A DNA stretch of 5,460 nucleotides, from the NCBI GenBank assembly GCA_030433055.1, contig JAUILJ010000607.1, positions 1 through 5,460 of the forward strand. Direction: 5' to 3'. Shown piece by piece: positions 5,210 to 5,460 of the stretch. A model generated the notes under the pieces. That model did no database searches, was not told where the DNA came from, and saw only the letters and a list, made by a program, of their open reading frames with translations. This stretch comes from Polyangia bacterium. Its GTDB lineage: Bacteria > Myxococcota_A > Polyangia > Polyangiales > Polyangiaceae. The position numbers and the translations under genes are program-made. The number at the start of each line of letters is the position of its first letter. Within the stretch, counting starts at the first letter, position 1.

Positions 5210-5460
5210 ACGATGGCGCTCAGGTGGCGGCCGCTGGCCTTGCCGTCGCGGCGATAGCTGAAGAAGTCCGCTTCATCGAGCAGGTTGCAACCGGGGACGT
5301 CGTCGATGGCGTCCTCGGCGACTCCCAGAGCCCCGAGCTGCCCACGGATGATGCGGCGCAAGTCGACGTGGGGCTTGGGCCCAACGCTGCGGTCGATGAC
5401 GTCGCCGAGCGGCGAACACTCCGCGAGTTGCTGAGCGACCTCTTCAGAGACTTCGAATGC
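5197..5460 (-). CDS. pgeF: Peptidoglycan editing factor PgeF / YfiH (laccase-domain) C-terminal fragment
   Basis: The last 87 codons plus TAG are present; the start lies right of the window. The visible part begins AFEVSEEVAQQL, includes KPHVDLRRIIRGQL, then DVPGCNL, and ends DFFSYRRDGKASGRHLSAI followed by VPRG. This order (FEV-EEV, K-PH-DL, a Cys, FFSYRRDG, SGRH/TGR) is the signature of the multicopper-oxidase-like YfiH/PgeF family. The His of PHVDL corresponds to one of the family's metal/active-site residues. The other His and Cys should lie just upstream of the window. The cytoplasmic enzyme is known in Escherichia coli for clearing faulty peptidoglycan precursors carrying Ser in place of Ala, and other members act on purine nucleosides, so the local substrate is not settled. 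It converges on the protease gene, with 25 bases between the stop codons. Confidence 0.88.
   Translation of the reverse strand, partial: AFEVSEEVAQQLAECSPLGDVIDRSVGPKPHVDLRRIIRGQLGALGVAEDAIDDVPGCNLLDEADFFSYRRDGKASGRHLSAIVPRG

Overview
The window looks like chromosomal DNA from a high-GC myxobacterium (phylum Myxococcota, probably Polyangia/Sorangiineae-like). Three things support this. There is an MYXO-CTERM-type C-terminal sorting signal on a secreted serine protease. There is an envelope protein with a zinc ribbon, a GYF_2 domain, one membrane segment and an AgmX/PglI-type C-terminal domain. There are also Cys-rich modules of a kind common in myxobacterial surface proteins. Family assignments come from recognising motifs by eye, not from a database search.

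Layout, left to right. Positions 1-133 (minus) hold the first 44 codons of a transaldolase-like protein, preceded by a good ribosome binding site. Positions 134-419 contain no gene that I can support; they hold a weak promoter candidate and a strong hairpin just past the next stop codon. Positions 420-2603 (minus) encode a 727-residue trans-envelope protein that resembles the gliding-motility protein AgmX/GltJ in domain order. Positions 2723-3355 (minus) encode an unrecognised protein of about 210 residues with a helical N-terminus, a Pro/Ala linker and a small C-terminal domain. It lies upstream of the envelope gene in the same direction and is probably co-transcribed with it. Positions 3356-3566 are a divergent intergenic region. 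Positions 3567-5171 (plus) encode a 534-residue chymotrypsin-fold protease with a lipoprotein signal, two Cys-rich modules, a Gly-rich spacer and an MYXO-CTERM-like tail. Positions 5197-5460 (minus) hold the last 87 codons of the laccase-domain protein PgeF/YfiH, converging on the protease gene with only 25 bases between them.

Functional reading. The two minus-strand genes at 420-3355 are candidates for one envelope module in which the zinc ribbon and GYF_2 domain act in the cytoplasm and the TonB-C-like domain acts in the periplasm. The protease is predicted to be exported and held at the cell surface. Its visible specificity residues resemble elastase rather than trypsin, and its predicted activation site lies after an alanine, which would suit such a specificity. 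The transaldolase-like and PgeF fragments look like unrelated housekeeping neighbours. I see no mobile element, CRISPR array, tRNA or rRNA.
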